Part shown: one piece after another, positions 7,926-17,306 of the stretch | Layout of the letters: every line of letters starts with the position of its first letter | Numbering within the stretch: position 1 is the first letter of the stretch | Assembly (NCBI RefSeq): GCF_001625695.1 | Contig: NZ_AUXY01000053.1 | Coordinates: 82,754 to 146,753, forward strand | DNA: 64,000 nucleotides | Direction of reading: 5' to 3' | From: Pseudoalteromonas luteoviolacea H33-S | Lineage (GTDB): Bacteria > Pseudomonadota > Gammaproteobacteria > Enterobacterales > Alteromonadaceae | Notes under the pieces: model-generated | The model's database searches: none | Told to the model about the DNA's origin: nothing | What the model saw: only the letters and a program-made list of their open reading frames with translations | Program-made: the position numbers and the translations under genes

Positions 7926-8380
7926 CATTCAGCAGGTGCGACCCACAGTACGCCGACAGATTTTTCGACGACCTTCACTTGTACGCCTTTTTCGATTTCC
8001 GTTTTACTTTTTAATTGCCATTGAATGCCTGAGTATTGATAAAAGACTGGGCTTTCATTATTCAGATCTTGCTCTAGCGTAAAACTAATCTCTGCAAAAT
8101 CACTGTCTACTTTTTTGCTATCTTGTTGTGATTGCATTGCTTTGAGCGGTTTCCATAACACACCAGCAAGCAAGGCTGTCAGCACACCATTGATCCATGC
8201 GGCATTTAATAAACTTGGCTCAACGAGCCCAAAGTACATAAATACGCCGCTGGTGATAAGGGACAAACCTAAGAAAAACAGCACAAAGGTTGCAAACCCC
8301 AAGACAATGACTTCAATGCAAAGTGCAACTAAGCCAAATATTATGAGTGCTTGAGGCAGATTGTCGGTTATAAACGTCAT
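7925..8380 (-). CDS. NfeD-family membrane protein
   Basis: A 151-residue inner-membrane protein of the short NfeD class. It has two or three N-terminal membrane segments (residues about 10-32, 34-50 and 60-78) and a C-terminal OB-fold-like soluble domain (about 95-148) ending in GVQVKVVEKSVGVLWVAP, typical of NfeD. It is encoded three bases after the slipin gene, the standard pairing: NfeD proteins partner SPFH proteins in membrane microdomains. The role is inferred from family and neighbour. Confidence 0.88.
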   Translation of the reverse strand: MTFITDNLPQALIIFGLVALCIEVIVLGFATFVLFFLGLSLITSGVFMYFGLVEPSLLNAAWINGVLTALLAGVLWKPLKAMQSQQDSKKVDSDFAEISFTLEQDLNNESPVFYQYSGIQWQLKSKTEIEKGVQVKVVEKSVGVLWVAPAE

Positions 8381-8383
8381 AAC

Positions 8384-9337
8384 TTACCCATTTTTCTTGC
8401 TATTTAATGTATTAATTATAGACATTCCCTGCGCCACAAGAGAGCTTGCATCAGTGCCGTTGTCAGGGAGCAGTACAACTGAAGACTCTTTTGCGATGGC
8501 TTCTTTCGCAGAGATTGCTTTAGTGGCTAAGTCAAGTTGTATGGCTTTTTGACCTTCTTCAGTATTGGCTGCTTCACCGACTTTTTTAAGTGCATCAGCT
8601 TGTGCTTCTGCAACGGCTATGATGGCTTTGGCTTCACCTTCTGCTTTGAGAATTTGCTCGGCTTTTTCAGCTTCTGCGGCTAATACTTGTGCTTGCTTTT
8701 TACCCTCAGCAACATTTATTTCGGCTTGACGGTCGCCTTCAGACTCTAAAATCTGCGCACGTTTAACACGCTCTGCTTTCATTTGCGCTTCCATGGCTTC
8801 CATCACAGAATTTGGCGGCACAATATCTTTAATTTCATAACGAAGGACTTGAATACCCCAAGGTTCAGACGCTGCATTGATAGCTGTAACAATATTGGTA
8901 TTGAGCATGTCACGTTCTTCAAACGTTTTATCCAGTTCCATTTTACCCAGCTCACTACGCATAGTCGTTTGCGCTAATTGCGTCACCGCAAAAACATAAT
9001 CATCAACGCCGTACGTTGCTTTGTATGGATCAAGTACCCTGAAGTAAAGTACCCCGTCAACCACAAGCGAGATGTTGTCGCGGGTGATCGCTGATTGAGA
9101 AGGCACATCGGTCGCTTGCTCTTTCAAGCTTCTATCGGCAGCGACTTGATCGATAAAAGGGATAATAAAATTTAAACCGGCTTCTTTGGTTGATTGATAT
9201 TTACCAAAACGCTCAATTATCCAAGCGCGATTTTGCGGTACAAATTTAATTGAACCTTTTAAGATAAAAATGACAAAAATTAGCAGTACAGCTTCGATGG
9301 TGAACAAAAAGTTCAGTATTGTCGTGACTGGATCCAT
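8384..9337 (-). CDS. SPFH/stomatin-like slipin (QmcA-like)
   Basis: A membrane-anchored scaffold protein of the prohibitin/stomatin group. An N-terminal membrane segment (residues 8-26) is followed by an SPFH domain (VPQNRAWIIERFGKY and the region to about 190). A long Ala/Glu/Lys-rich coiled coil (about 185-275) drives oligomerisation. At 317 residues it is the usual length. It is first gene of a two-gene operon with nfeD, whose terminator lies at 7876. Confidence 0.92.
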   Translation of the reverse strand: MDPVTTILNFLFTIEAVLLIFVIFILKGSIKFVPQNRAWIIERFGKYQSTKEAGLNFIIPFIDQVAADRSLKEQATDVPSQSAITRDNISLVVDGVLYFRVLDPYKATYGVDDYVFAVTQLAQTTMRSELGKMELDKTFEERDMLNTNIVTAINAASEPWGIQVLRYEIKDIVPPNSVMEAMEAQMKAERVKRAQILESEGDRQAEINVAEGKKQAQVLAAEAEKAEQILKAEGEAKAIIAVAEAQADALKKVGEAANTEEGQKAIQLDLATKAISAKEAIAKESSVVLLPDNGTDASSLVAQGMSIINTLNSKKNG

Positions 9338-9538
9338 AAAGTTACATTCCTTATTAATAGTCTTATCTATACCATAACACGATGTCGGTAAGAGTTAAAT
9401 TTAACTGTTTAGGCTGATGTAGTTATACTTATTTTTCTGCAGAAAATAACAAGTGTACGCGCTTGTTTGTCATTATTTTGTTATAAAAATTACCTATCCT
9501 AGATACTACAGCAGAACATATTTTTTGAGGTATCGACA

Positions 9539-10159
9539 TTGACCGCGCAGTACTACGAGCAGAATGCACTTAAGTTAGCCAAGCTCTATCAGTCAGACAG
9601 TTTCGAATCATTGCATGCAAATTGGCTAACTCATCTAACGCCTTATTTTAACCGGCAAAAGTTACAATTTCTGGATATTGGTGCTGGTGCGGGCAGGGAT
9701 GCAAAATTCATAGTCGAACAGAGCCAAGGCGCCGAAGTTGTTGCAGTAGAACCCGTCAGTTCAATCAATAGATTAGGTCAAGCTTACACGAGAGATTTAC
9801 CCATTGTATGGCTTAGAGATGAGTTGCCATGCCTATACGAGGTAAAAAAGAAATTTGAAGCATTTGATGTGATTTTGGTCAGCTCAGTTTTTAACTATCT
9901 AGATGATAGCGCTTGTGTTCAAGCACTCTTAACAATTAGGCAGTTGCTTAAACCTCAAGGGTTATTGATAGTGAAACTAAGGCACTGTAATGACAGTGCG
10001 CATCTGAAAGAGCGTGGGTTGACGAATATAGACATCGACACATTATCTATCATGGCGCACAGTGCAGATCTCGAGTTAGAGCTCACCACTGCTCAAGAGC
10101 CTGATGCGCAAGGTCGTGTGCATACAAGATGGCAAACTCTACTATTTAAGCCTATTTAA
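9539..10159 (+). CDS. Class I SAM-dependent methyltransferase
   Basis: A 206-residue Rossmann-fold methyltransferase. Motif I is FLDIGAGAGRDA (residues about 44-55). The acidic residue ending strand 2 is in VVAVEPVSS, and motif IV is FDVILVSSVFNYL. The start is TTG 9539, supported by GAGG eight bases upstream and no ATG in frame before the fold. It is a single gene between convergent nudB and the divergent slipin operon. The substrate is unknown; the overall look is like small-molecule methyltransferases of the Methyltransf_11/25 group. Confidence 0.82.
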   Translation: MTAQYYEQNALKLAKLYQSDSFESLHANWLTHLTPYFNRQKLQFLDIGAGAGRDAKFIVEQSQGAEVVAVEPVSSINRLGQAYTRDLPIVWLRDELPCLYEVKKKFEAFDVILVSSVFNYLDDSACVQALLTIRQLLKPQGLLIVKLRHCNDSAHLKERGLTNIDIDTLSIMAHSADLELELTTAQEPDAQGRVHTRWQTLLFKPI

Positions 10160-10183
10160 TGATGAGTAGGCTGATAACGCGTT

Positions 10184-10612
10184 TTAGATAGCAAGGATTT
10201 CTTTTTTGTTACTCGCCGACCACACTTTGTTGGCTGCGCTTTGTTGGTTTAGCCAAATATAGTCAGTGTGTTCTTCATCACACAAGGTGACTTGCACATC
10301 ATTCGGGACGCAAACACTAAACACATGTTCTGAGTTTATTTTGGCGTTGCTTTCATACCGGTGGCGCCATTGAGGCCTGATCTCGTACTGATTGATGCTG
10401 TTATGTTGCTTAATTTTGATGCCCAAAGCATGGGCGTCTATACCGGTTTCTTCTTTTAATTCTCGATACGCTGTAGTGAGCGGCTCTTCCCCTCTGTCTA
10501 TACCGCCTGTTACAGACTGCCAAAATTCAGGGTCATCTTTTCTTTGTAAAATTAAAAATTGCTTATTTTGATTGTAAATAACGACAAGGACAGATAACGG
10601 TTGGCGTAACAT
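10184..10612 (-). CDS. nudB: Nudix hydrolase, dihydroneopterin triphosphate pyrophosphatase
   Basis: Likely removes pyrophosphate from dihydroneopterin triphosphate in folate synthesis. The Nudix box is complete (GGIDRGEEP then REL and EETGI, residues about 36-58). The N-terminus RQPLSVLVVIYNQ and the stretch LQRKDDPEFWQSVTGG closely match E. coli NudB, as does WRHRY later on. I choose ATG 10612, which has GGA seven bases upstream; ATG 10624 is an alternative. A longer start at 10780 would run through an sRNA-like terminator and add non-Nudix residues, so I reject it. Confidence 0.85.
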   Translation of the reverse strand: MLRQPLSVLVVIYNQNKQFLILQRKDDPEFWQSVTGGIDRGEEPLTTAYRELKEETGIDAHALGIKIKQHNSINQYEIRPQWRHRYESNAKINSEHVFSVCVPNDVQVTLCDEEHTDYIWLNQQSAANKVWSASNKKEILAI

Positions 10613-10701
10613 TATATTTTCCATAGGTGTAAGTACCATTTTATTATACCAAGTGATACGTACAACCGTGAGCTTTTGGGCATCTCTCCCATAAAAAAGA
10701 C

Positions 10702-10728
10702 AAAAAAAAGGCAGGCCAAACGCCTGCC
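10702..10728 (-). terminator. Strong Rho-independent terminator of the candidate sRNA
   Basis: Stem GGCAGGC/GCCTGCC (10710-10716 and 10722-10728), loop CAAAC, followed on the minus strand by eight T. It lies about 90 bases upstream of the nudB start, so it ends a separate transcript. Confidence 0.85.
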
Positions 10729-10849
10729 CAATCTCCAATAGCAATAAACTTTGCCAAGGAAATACCCAATAAACCAACATCCTTATCAGTAAGCTCTACT
10801 TCTCGGGAGTTCTAGGAGCCACTTAATTAAGTGGTGTCTCCAAAGGAAC
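10702..10849 (-). ncRNA. Candidate trans-acting sRNA, about 150 nt
   Basis: A promoter-terminator unit without a convincing ORF. On the minus strand a -35 TTTACA (10879-10884) and a -10 TAGGAT (10856-10861) are separated by exactly 17 bases. The expected start is near 10849 and the terminator ends the unit at 10702. Within it lies a long hairpin: GGAG and CCACTT pair with AAGTGG and CTCC around an AATT loop (roughly 10814-10841), and several GGA triplets follow. I do not recognise a known RNA family. The GGA triplets could hint at a CsrA-binding RNA, but that is a guess. Confidence 0.5.
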
Positions 10850-10855
10850 AACCTC

Positions 10856-10884
10856 ATCCTACATGGATGTATTCAAAATGTAAA
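10856..10884 (-). promoter_or_regulatory. Sigma-70-like promoter of the candidate sRNA
   Basis: TTTACA, 17-base spacer, TAGGAT read on the minus strand. Near-consensus spacing and hexamers. Confidence 0.5.
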
Positions 10885-11299
10885 CTGTTTTGGCGTTAAA
10901 ATTTATACTTGTGTTAATTTTGTATATTTTGTTTATAAAATTTGCACTTTTATGCGTTTATTCATATGGCCATTAAAAAGCCAATAATTACAGTCGAGTA
11001 TAAATTAAGGTTGAAGAGTTATTGTATTTTTCCCTTTAATAGGTAAAATTCGCTAATAATTAAGATAATGATTTTAAATGAATTTTATTTTTATCATTAA
11101 AGTGTAATTTTCTTTTTAGTTTTGGTTTGTAAAATAATTGTTTTTTTTGGTCTGGTTCTGCCAGTTTGAAAATCTGACTTATTGGCTCTTGACTGGCATT
11201 CAGACAAGCGCTGCATAACTGGGTAAATTTTTAACTTAACTTGGATTTCGTTATGTTCTATACCATGCTTAGACGGGACTGAAATAAAATACTGGCATT
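10885..11299. other. AT-rich intergenic region, no gene seen
   Basis: About 415 bases, very AT-rich, with many stop codons in all frames. It must hold the promoter of the TPR gene at 11300. I see no other clear element. Confidence 0.5.
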
Positions 11300-12346
11300 A
11301 TGTTTATAGCATTTTGGTTATCTGTGGTTGTTGTGATGTCGCCAAGCGAAATGTTCATGACCCTCAATCAATTAAAAGAACTCAATAGCAAGAATCCGCA
11401 GCACGCTGCACACGTTTTTAGTACTGTAAAATCAAGGTTGCCTAAAAAGCCAAGCCGAGGACTCCTCGAATTATACCTTGTTGGCTTAGAGGCGGGAGTC
11501 CGAGTGGAAGATGCGGATATTGTCCAGCATATTGTGACTGTGCTTGAAAGTGACCAGTGGAAAGAGACGGTTGAGGGGGCTGAACTTGATATTGCAACCG
11601 CTGTCGCCATTTATCACAGGCGAATTCACGATTATGCCTATGCAGAGATCTTAAACGAGTGTGCTATATCTTATGCTGCTGATCCAAAAGAGTTTGCCAG
11701 AGTGGCGAATAACATGGCTGTGGTGTATCGATACAGTGGGCAGCCAGAAAAAGCGCAAAATATTTTGAATGAATCCCTGATGCTGGCTGAAGATAGGGAA
11801 ATTGTTGCCAACATAAAAAATAACTTGGGCAATATTTATTTTGATCAAAAGAAATATCGTCATGCTCAACTTATGTATATTCGAGCATTTCGTTATCATT
11901 CAGAAGTAGGGCAATCGGGTTATGCAGCTGGTACCGGGCTTAACTTGTTAAATACCCAAATATTTTTAGGCGACTGGCCGAGCTTTGAACGCTACCGCGC
12001 ATCTGTTGCGTTAGAAGTGAAGCAGAGCGGGCAAGATATGTTTAAGTTTTTTTTCATGTGGCAAACTTATCTCAATGAGCACCTGAATTATGATACTCCT
12101 TTATCTGAAAAGAAAGTCTCAACGTTAATTGATACAATCCCACTATTGCTTAAGAGTGAACTAGGGCCATCTTTGGCTTATTATTCGAGTTTATTTCAAA
12201 ACGATAGATTACGCAGCACACTTCTTAGTCAACTTGAAAAAACACCGGATATCAAGTCAGTACAAGAACCCAATGGCACTCGGGTTAAGCTTGAAAGACT
12301 TTGCACGACTAGAATAATTGCAAAAAATCACTATTTCAATCGTTAA
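11300..12346 (+). CDS. TPR-repeat protein, hypothetical
   Basis: A 348-residue protein with a short hydrophobic N-terminus (residues 1-13) and tandem helical repeats in the middle. Two recognisable TPR units are RVANNMAVVYRYSGQPEKAQNILNE-like and IKNNLGNIYFDQKKYRHAQ-like, about residues 130-200. The last roughly 130 residues look helical but have no motif I know. It sits 75 bases upstream of the M6-type metalloprotease in the same direction and may share its transcript. TPR proteins are usually interaction scaffolds; no partner can be named. Confidence 0.7.
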   Translation: MFIAFWLSVVVVMSPSEMFMTLNQLKELNSKNPQHAAHVFSTVKSRLPKKPSRGLLELYLVGLEAGVRVEDADIVQHIVTVLESDQWKETVEGAELDIATAVAIYHRRIHDYAYAEILNECAISYAADPKEFARVANNMAVVYRYSGQPEKAQNILNESLMLAEDREIVANIKNNLGNIYFDQKKYRHAQLMYIRAFRYHSEVGQSGYAAGTGLNLLNTQIFLGDWPSFERYRASVALEVKQSGQDMFKFFFMWQTYLNEHLNYDTPLSEKKVSTLIDTIPLLLKSELGPSLAYYSSLFQNDRLRSTLLSQLEKTPDIKSVQEPNGTRVKLERLCTTRIIAKNHYFNR

Positions 12347-12420
12347 TATAAATTGTCATTGGTTAAATTTTGATTAATAATTTAGTTTCCTATTTCGGAA
12401 AATATGTAAAGGAAACTATA

Positions 12421-14307
12421 ATGAAGTTAATTAAACACGTAGCGATATTGTCATCTTTAATCGCACCCACCTTATCTTACGCCGCGATTCCATACCACAA
12501 TGAGACATATCAATATACTCAACCAAATGGAGAGGTTGTATCCATTACTCTACATGGCAACACCTACTATGCAGAGCAAAGAGCACATGATGGTAGGTTA
12601 GTTGTTTACGACAAAAACTTAGGTGGTTTGTCGTATGCGTCAGTAAACAAAACTGGCACTGACTTTGAGTCACTCGGTATCCTTGTATCTGATAAAGGAC
12701 ATATAGGAGAGCAGGTTACACACTTTGACATCACCACACAGGCTGGCTTATCTGCAGAGGCCATTCAAAATTTGGTTATTCAAAAGCAAGATGAGTTATT
12801 ACCCGCGATTGAAAGCCCGCTTTTATTGAGTACACAAAGTGCCAACGTTGAAACTCAAGTAACTGGTCAGATCAAAGGGTTAACCATTATTATTGATTTT
12901 CCTGATGAGCGCGGCAGCATCATGAAATCTCAGGTTGAACGCTTTTTGAATGATCAAAACTACACCGAATTTGGCAATGCCCAATCTGTTCGAGGTTACT
13001 TTCTTGAGGTATCTGATAACAAGTTAGATTACACCAACACCGTTACTGCATATTACACTGCGAAAAAAAATAAAGCCTATTATGCAGACTCTAATTTAAG
13101 TTCGACTGTACGCTCTCAAGAATTGATTAAAGAAGCGTTAGATTGGCTTGAATACCAACAGGGGTTTGATTTTTCAACATTATCTACCAATAGCAGCAAT
13201 CAAATACGCGGCCTCAATATTTTTTACGCGGGTAATTCAGATAGCTCATGGTCAAAAGGGCTGTGGCCGCATATGGCGAGGTTGAGCCCAAGATTTTGTG
13301 CCGATGGCGTGTGTACTGACCGATATCAAATTACGGATATGCGTGCCAGTTTATCCATAGGTACATTTGTGCATGAGTCAGGGCACTTGATCACTAATTG
13401 GCCTGATCTATACGATTACGATGGCAGTTCTCATGGCTCTGTTGCTAGTTATGGTGTTATGGGATTTGGTGCGATTGGCACAACGAATAAATTTAAACCG
13501 ACCCCGCCTGTTGCACATTTCAGAGCAATAGCTGGATGGGATACCGTGACAGAGTTAAACCCTGCGGTTGATCAGAATGCACCAAAAGGGGTACTTACGC
13601 ACACTTCAGGTGCGCATACATCCTATAAATGGACCAATCCAAGTAATCGCAACGAGGCATTTTATATCGAAGCTATCCACCAATCAGGCCAAAACTCTGA
13701 ACAGCCCGGTCAGGGGTTAGCGATATGGCATGTGGATTCGAGAGGTAGCAACTCTAATGAGTGGTACCCTTACATCCAAATGGAACATGCTGATGGCAAT
13801 CGTGACCCTGAGAATAAGCGCAATAGGGGTGACGGTACCGACCTATTTATAGCAAATGGAGAGTTTAGTAATTTATATCCGAATAGTTTGTCTTCAAAAG
13901 GAACTAATTCACTTTGGTGGAATGGCTCTGATTCAGGGCTGTCTATTTCCGGTATTTCAGGTCCAGCTAAAACCATTTCGTTTACCGTTGAATCGTCTGA
14001 TGTTGAGCCGCCTAAAGGTGAAACTTATCGCGGGACGCTTAGCAATAAAGCACAGCAAATTCAACCTAATGGTAGTTGGTTTCAATATGCTGGTGGCACT
14101 ATATCCCTTGATTTAACAGGCCCAAGCAATGCTGATTTTGACTTGAAACTTGAGCGCTGGCAAGGTGGGGGATGGACGCAAGTATCAATCTCAGAAACAC
14201 CTACATCAGTTGAGTCAATTTCGTATAGTGCTGCAAATGGATACTATCGCATAGTTGTGTATTCATATTCAGGCGCAGGTGATTACACTTTAATTGTTAA
14301 TAAGTAA
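12421..14307 (+). CDS. Secreted M6-family metalloprotease with C-terminal PPC domain
   Basis: An exported zinc peptidase. ATG 12421 follows AAAGGAAAC and gives a clean signal peptide (MKLIKHVAILSSLIAPTLSYA). The upstream TTG at 12370 would bury the signal peptide. The catalytic motif HESGH (His318, Glu319, His322) is followed by the downstream DLYDYDG stretch typical of the M6 (immune inhibitor A-like) domain. The last about 90 residues, after EPPKGETYRG, form a bacterial pre-peptidase C-terminal beta domain, often cleaved on secretion. It probably degrades extracellular protein. It follows the TPR gene at 11300. Confidence 0.9.
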   Translation: MKLIKHVAILSSLIAPTLSYAAIPYHNETYQYTQPNGEVVSITLHGNTYYAEQRAHDGRLVVYDKNLGGLSYASVNKTGTDFESLGILVSDKGHIGEQVTHFDITTQAGLSAEAIQNLVIQKQDELLPAIESPLLLSTQSANVETQVTGQIKGLTIIIDFPDERGSIMKSQVERFLNDQNYTEFGNAQSVRGYFLEVSDNKLDYTNTVTAYYTAKKNKAYYADSNLSSTVRSQELIKEALDWLEYQQGFDFSTLSTNSSNQIRGLNIFYAGNSDSSWSKGLWPHMARLSPRFCADGVCTDRYQITDMRASLSIGTFVHESGHLITNWPDLYDYDGSSHGSVASYGVMGFGAIGTTNKFKPTPPVAHFRAIAGWDTVTELNPAVDQNAPKGVLTHTSGAHTSYKWTNPSNRNEAFYIEAIHQSGQNSEQPGQGLAIWHVDSRGSNSNEWYPYIQMEHADGNRDPENKRNRGDGTDLFIANGEFSNLYPNSLSSKGTNSLWWNGSDSGLSISGISGPAKTISFTVESSDVEPPKGETYRGTLSNKAQQIQPNGSWFQYAGGTISLDLTGPSNADFDLKLERWQGGGWTQVSISETPTSVESISYSAANGYYRIVVYSYSGAGDYTLIVNK

Positions 14308-14333
14308 TGCCTTAGTGTAAAAGCTCACAATCA

Positions 14334-14369
14334 CAAGTGGATCAGATGCTTAGCATGGGGTCCACTTTG
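14334..14369. terminator. Possible terminator after the M6 metalloprotease
   Basis: CAAGTGGA (14334-14341) pairs with TCCACTTTG (14361-14369), with an inner hairpin ATGC/GCAT. No long T run follows, so termination strength is doubtful. Confidence 0.4.
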
Positions 14370-14527
14370 TAAATCCTCATCAACAAAAACTTTTCATCAA
14401 TATTTTGTGCACATTTCCCTGTTAAATCTCTCTTACATCACCGCAACGAGCTGTTTTATTTGCAGTGATAGATATAAACGAATCTCGCAAGTTAAAATTT
14501 AGTAAAATATTTGTTTGATCTGAAATT

Positions 14528-14546
14528 GAAAATCATTATCATTATT
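14528..14546. promoter_or_regulatory. Fur box upstream of the biosynthetic operon
   Basis: GAAAATCATTATCATTATT, read on the other strand, matches 16 of 19 positions of the Fur consensus GATAATGATAATCATTATC by my hand alignment. It lies 66 bases upstream of the first gene of the operon at 14612, so the operon is probably repressed by iron-loaded Fur. Confidence 0.7.
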
Positions 14547-14611
14547 ACCTGTAAAGGGGACTTTGCAGTATATAGCGTGCTTTTTACACACAAAATGATT
14601 AAGGAGTAATT

Positions 14612-15625
14612 ATGTCTCGTAGATTTTTATTGACTGGCGCGACTGGGGTCGTGGGGCTCTCAATGATAGAGCTTTTATCACCAAATGATGAGATTGTTAT
14701 TCTAGTAAATCAACGATCTTTTAATGAATTGCCTCAAGGGGTAAGTCAGCAAATTCAGGGTGATATCCGTAAAGCCAATTTTGGCTTAAATGATGAGCAA
14801 ATAGCTCAACTTGAAGGTATAGATTGTATCGTGCACAGCGCGGCACTAACAGACTTTACCGCCGATCCAGATGTGTTAGCTGGGATAAATGTGGCGGGTC
14901 TTAAACACGCCATCCAGCTGTCTGAGCAGTTAAACGTACCGCTTATCCATATAAGCACTGCTTTTGTAAAAGGTCGAAATGGTCATGATTTTAATAATTA
15001 TGAGCAAAGCAAACGCGAAGCAGAAGCTTGCCTCAGTGACAACATCACGGTTGTTCGTCCATCTGTGATCATTGGCGACAGCGCACAGGGTTTGATGCCT
15101 AAAAAGCAAGGGCTACATAACATGCTTAAACTTGCCACCAAGGAAGTTATCCCGATAGTCCCTGGAGATGCGAGCACATTGGTTGATGTGATCCCCCGCG
15201 ATATTGTTGCTAAATGTATTTTGACGATAGTGGATAAAAAGTTATCGGGTGAGTTTTGGTTAACTGCGGGCACCTTGGCTAAAACATTAGGCGACTTGCT
15301 TACACTAGGTGAGGATGATGATATCACATCACGTTATGATGTGCGTTTCAAAGCGCCTAAGCTAATGAGCCCAACCACCTTTGAGAGGTTGGTTAAACCC
15401 GTATTTATGCCGGCACTGCCAAAACGCTTCAAACGTATGTTTGAAGAAACCTCCATTTATTTAAAATATCTTGATATGTCAGAAGGTTTTCAATCTGATG
15501 TACCGCATCTAGCTGAGGTTGCAGGCGAGTGTTACAACTATGATGTACGCCATACACTGGCTAAAAACTTGGTTGCATATGATCATCAACACCCTTTGAT
15601 CACTGAGCTTTCGGGAGCGCAGTGA
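14612..15625 (+). CDS. Extended SDR, thioester-reductase-like
   Basis: First gene of the Fur-box operon. The N-terminal Rossmann motif TGATGVVG (residues 8-15) and a catalytic Ser115/Tyr130/Lys134 set (HISTAF and YEQSK) place it in the extended SDR group near the male-sterility/thioester-reductase family, which reduces carrier-bound or CoA thioesters to aldehydes. At 337 residues it is a stand-alone reductase without a carrier domain. A downstream aminotransferase, 1 base after the stop, could turn such an aldehyde into an amine. That pairing is inference from context. Confidence 0.72.
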   Translation: MSRRFLLTGATGVVGLSMIELLSPNDEIVILVNQRSFNELPQGVSQQIQGDIRKANFGLNDEQIAQLEGIDCIVHSAALTDFTADPDVLAGINVAGLKHAIQLSEQLNVPLIHISTAFVKGRNGHDFNNYEQSKREAEACLSDNITVVRPSVIIGDSAQGLMPKKQGLHNMLKLATKEVIPIVPGDASTLVDVIPRDIVAKCILTIVDKKLSGEFWLTAGTLAKTLGDLLTLGEDDDITSRYDVRFKAPKLMSPTTFERLVKPVFMPALPKRFKRMFEETSIYLKYLDMSEGFQSDVPHLAEVAGECYNYDVRHTLAKNLVAYDHQHPLITELSGAQ

Positions 15626-15626
15626 C

Positions 15627-16850
15627 GTGAGAGAGGAAACACTCGAACTACTTAAGGCGCACAGTAACCGCTCAAAAGCACGTTTATCTAGCATGATGAG
15701 CTTGCCCATAGAGCAAAGTGCTCATTGTGCTGAGATTATCGATGAAAATGGCAAAACTTATTTAGACTTTGGTGGGTTTGGGGTCTTTATTTTGGGCCAT
15801 AAACATCCTCAAGTCGTGGCGGCGGTCAAATCGCAAATAGATATTATGCCAATGAGTTCACGCACGCTTGTGAGCCCAAATTTGGCTTCAGCCAGTAAAA
15901 AACTGGTAGATATTTGTCCTGAGCCTATCCAATATGCCTTTTTCACTAACTCTGGTGCGGAATCCACAGAGCTGGGACTGAAGCTCGCCAGAGCGAATGG
16001 GTGTAAACATATTATTGCCGTAACGGGCAGTTATCATGGAAAGTCACTAGGTGCTTTGTCGGTAACACACCGCGATGAATTTCGCACGCCATTTGCGCCT
16101 TTGTTTGACAATGTTGAGTTTGTCGAGAGAGACAATGTTGCGGCACTAAAAGCGGCGTTTGCTAAACACAAAGAGCCTGTCGCTTTTATTGCTGAGCCTG
16201 TTCAAGGTGAGGGCGGTGTTTATGCCCTGAGCTATGAATTTTTGCATACTGCCAAGCAGTTATGTGAGCAATCAAAAGGCCTTTTTATCTGTGATGAAAT
16301 CCAGTCTGGGCTCGCTCGCACTGGCAGTATGTGGGCCATTGATAAACACAACATAGTGCCGGATGTCATGCTGGTTGGCAAAGGCCTCAGTGGTGGCGTC
16401 GTGCCGTGCGCAGCTGTGGTTGCTACAGAAGCTGCTTTTGCACCGTTAAACAAAGATTTTATGCTGCATTCAAGTACCTTTGGCGGCTCTCCGATTGCGT
16501 TGGCTGCGGCCGAAGCGACGATTGATGTGTTGCTTAAAGATCAAATTGCAGAACGAGCATCCAAGATAGGTCAAAACATTGTAACCAAATTAAAAAGCAT
16601 TGCGGCGGCACATAACCACAGTGCTTCGCAGGGAATCATTGTGCGCGGTGAGGGGCTTTTGATCGGGATTGATGTTGGTAGTCCTGCTCGTGCAGGCCAG
16701 CTCACTTTGTCACTTTTGCATCATAACATCCTGACGAGCCACTCATTAAGTAATGCGTCTACGGTGCGCTTAACCCCGTGTGCTTTTTTAACTGACGAGC
16801 AGTTAACACAGCTTTATACCGCGTTTGAAAACGCAATTGACAAGATTTAA
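15627..16850 (+). CDS. Class III (ornithine-type) aminotransferase, PLP-dependent
   Basis: A 407-residue fold-type I transaminase. The PLP-binding lysine is Lys252 in VGKGLSGG. The Asp of the cofactor pocket lies in FICDEIQSGLARTG, and the phosphate-binding turn is in TNSGAESTELGLKLAR. The start is GTG 15627, one base after the previous stop, with GGGAG upstream. It most resembles acetylornithine, 4-aminobutyrate and diamine transaminases, which act on omega-amino groups or aldehydes. Next to a thioester-reductase-like SDR it would convert an aldehyde to a primary amine. The real substrate is unknown. Confidence 0.82.
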   Translation: MREETLELLKAHSNRSKARLSSMMSLPIEQSAHCAEIIDENGKTYLDFGGFGVFILGHKHPQVVAAVKSQIDIMPMSSRTLVSPNLASASKKLVDICPEPIQYAFFTNSGAESTELGLKLARANGCKHIIAVTGSYHGKSLGALSVTHRDEFRTPFAPLFDNVEFVERDNVAALKAAFAKHKEPVAFIAEPVQGEGGVYALSYEFLHTAKQLCEQSKGLFICDEIQSGLARTGSMWAIDKHNIVPDVMLVGKGLSGGVVPCAAVVATEAAFAPLNKDFMLHSSTFGGSPIALAAAEATIDVLLKDQIAERASKIGQNIVTKLKSIAAAHNHSASQGIIVRGEGLLIGIDVGSPARAGQLTLSLLHHNILTSHSLSNASTVRLTPCAFLTDEQLTQLYTAFENAIDKI

Positions 16851-16859
16851 GGAAATACC

Positions 16860-17306
16860 ATGAGAGACGTAAAATATACCCAAACAGTTAATGCATCGGC
16901 GGTAGAAGCATTTGAGAAAATTGCTGACTTCAAATCATTTGAAAGTCATTGTCAGGCGGTGATCTCTGTTGATGTGACTGAGATTAACGAGACTGAGTCT
17001 GAGTCAACTTGGCTGGTGCATTTTCACGATGGAAAAATGTCGTGGCGCGAACGCGATATTTTCAACAAAAGTGACTTGAAGATTGAATTTACGCAAATAG
17101 AAGGGGATGCAGATATCTTTGAAGGGTTCTGGTCTATTGAAGCCCTTTCAGAAGGTCAATGCACAGTGACATTTGATGCGCGTTTTTGCATGGGGATCCC
17201 AACGCTTGCGGATATTTTAGAACCAATTGCGGAATCTGCTATCAAGCAAAATGTTGAGCAAATGTTGAGCGAACTATTCGCCAGCCAGCAAGAGGCCGTT
17301 GCATGA
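16860..17306 (+). CDS. SRPBCC-family protein (aromatase/cyclase-like)
   Basis: A 148-residue START-fold protein: the first strand YTQTVNASAVEAFEKIADFKSF is that of coenzyme Q-binding COQ10/polyketide-cyclase-like members, and the protein ends in a long helix (AESAIKQNVEQMLSELF). It has no signal peptide. It lies ten bases after the aminotransferase stop and overlaps the next gene by four bases (ATGA), so it is cotranscribed with the enzymes. It may bind a hydrophobic pathway intermediate. Confidence 0.75.
   Translation: MRDVKYTQTVNASAVEAFEKIADFKSFESHCQAVISVDVTEINETESESTWLVHFHDGKMSWRERDIFNKSDLKIEFTQIEGDADIFEGFWSIEALSEGQCTVTFDARFCMGIPTLADILEPIAESAIKQNVEQMLSELFASQQEAVA

Noticed and set aside
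10613..10780. Longer N-terminus of the Nudix protein
   Set aside because: It crosses a strong minus-strand terminator and has hydrophobic sequence unlike any Nudix protein; the homologous part begins at RQPLSVLV.
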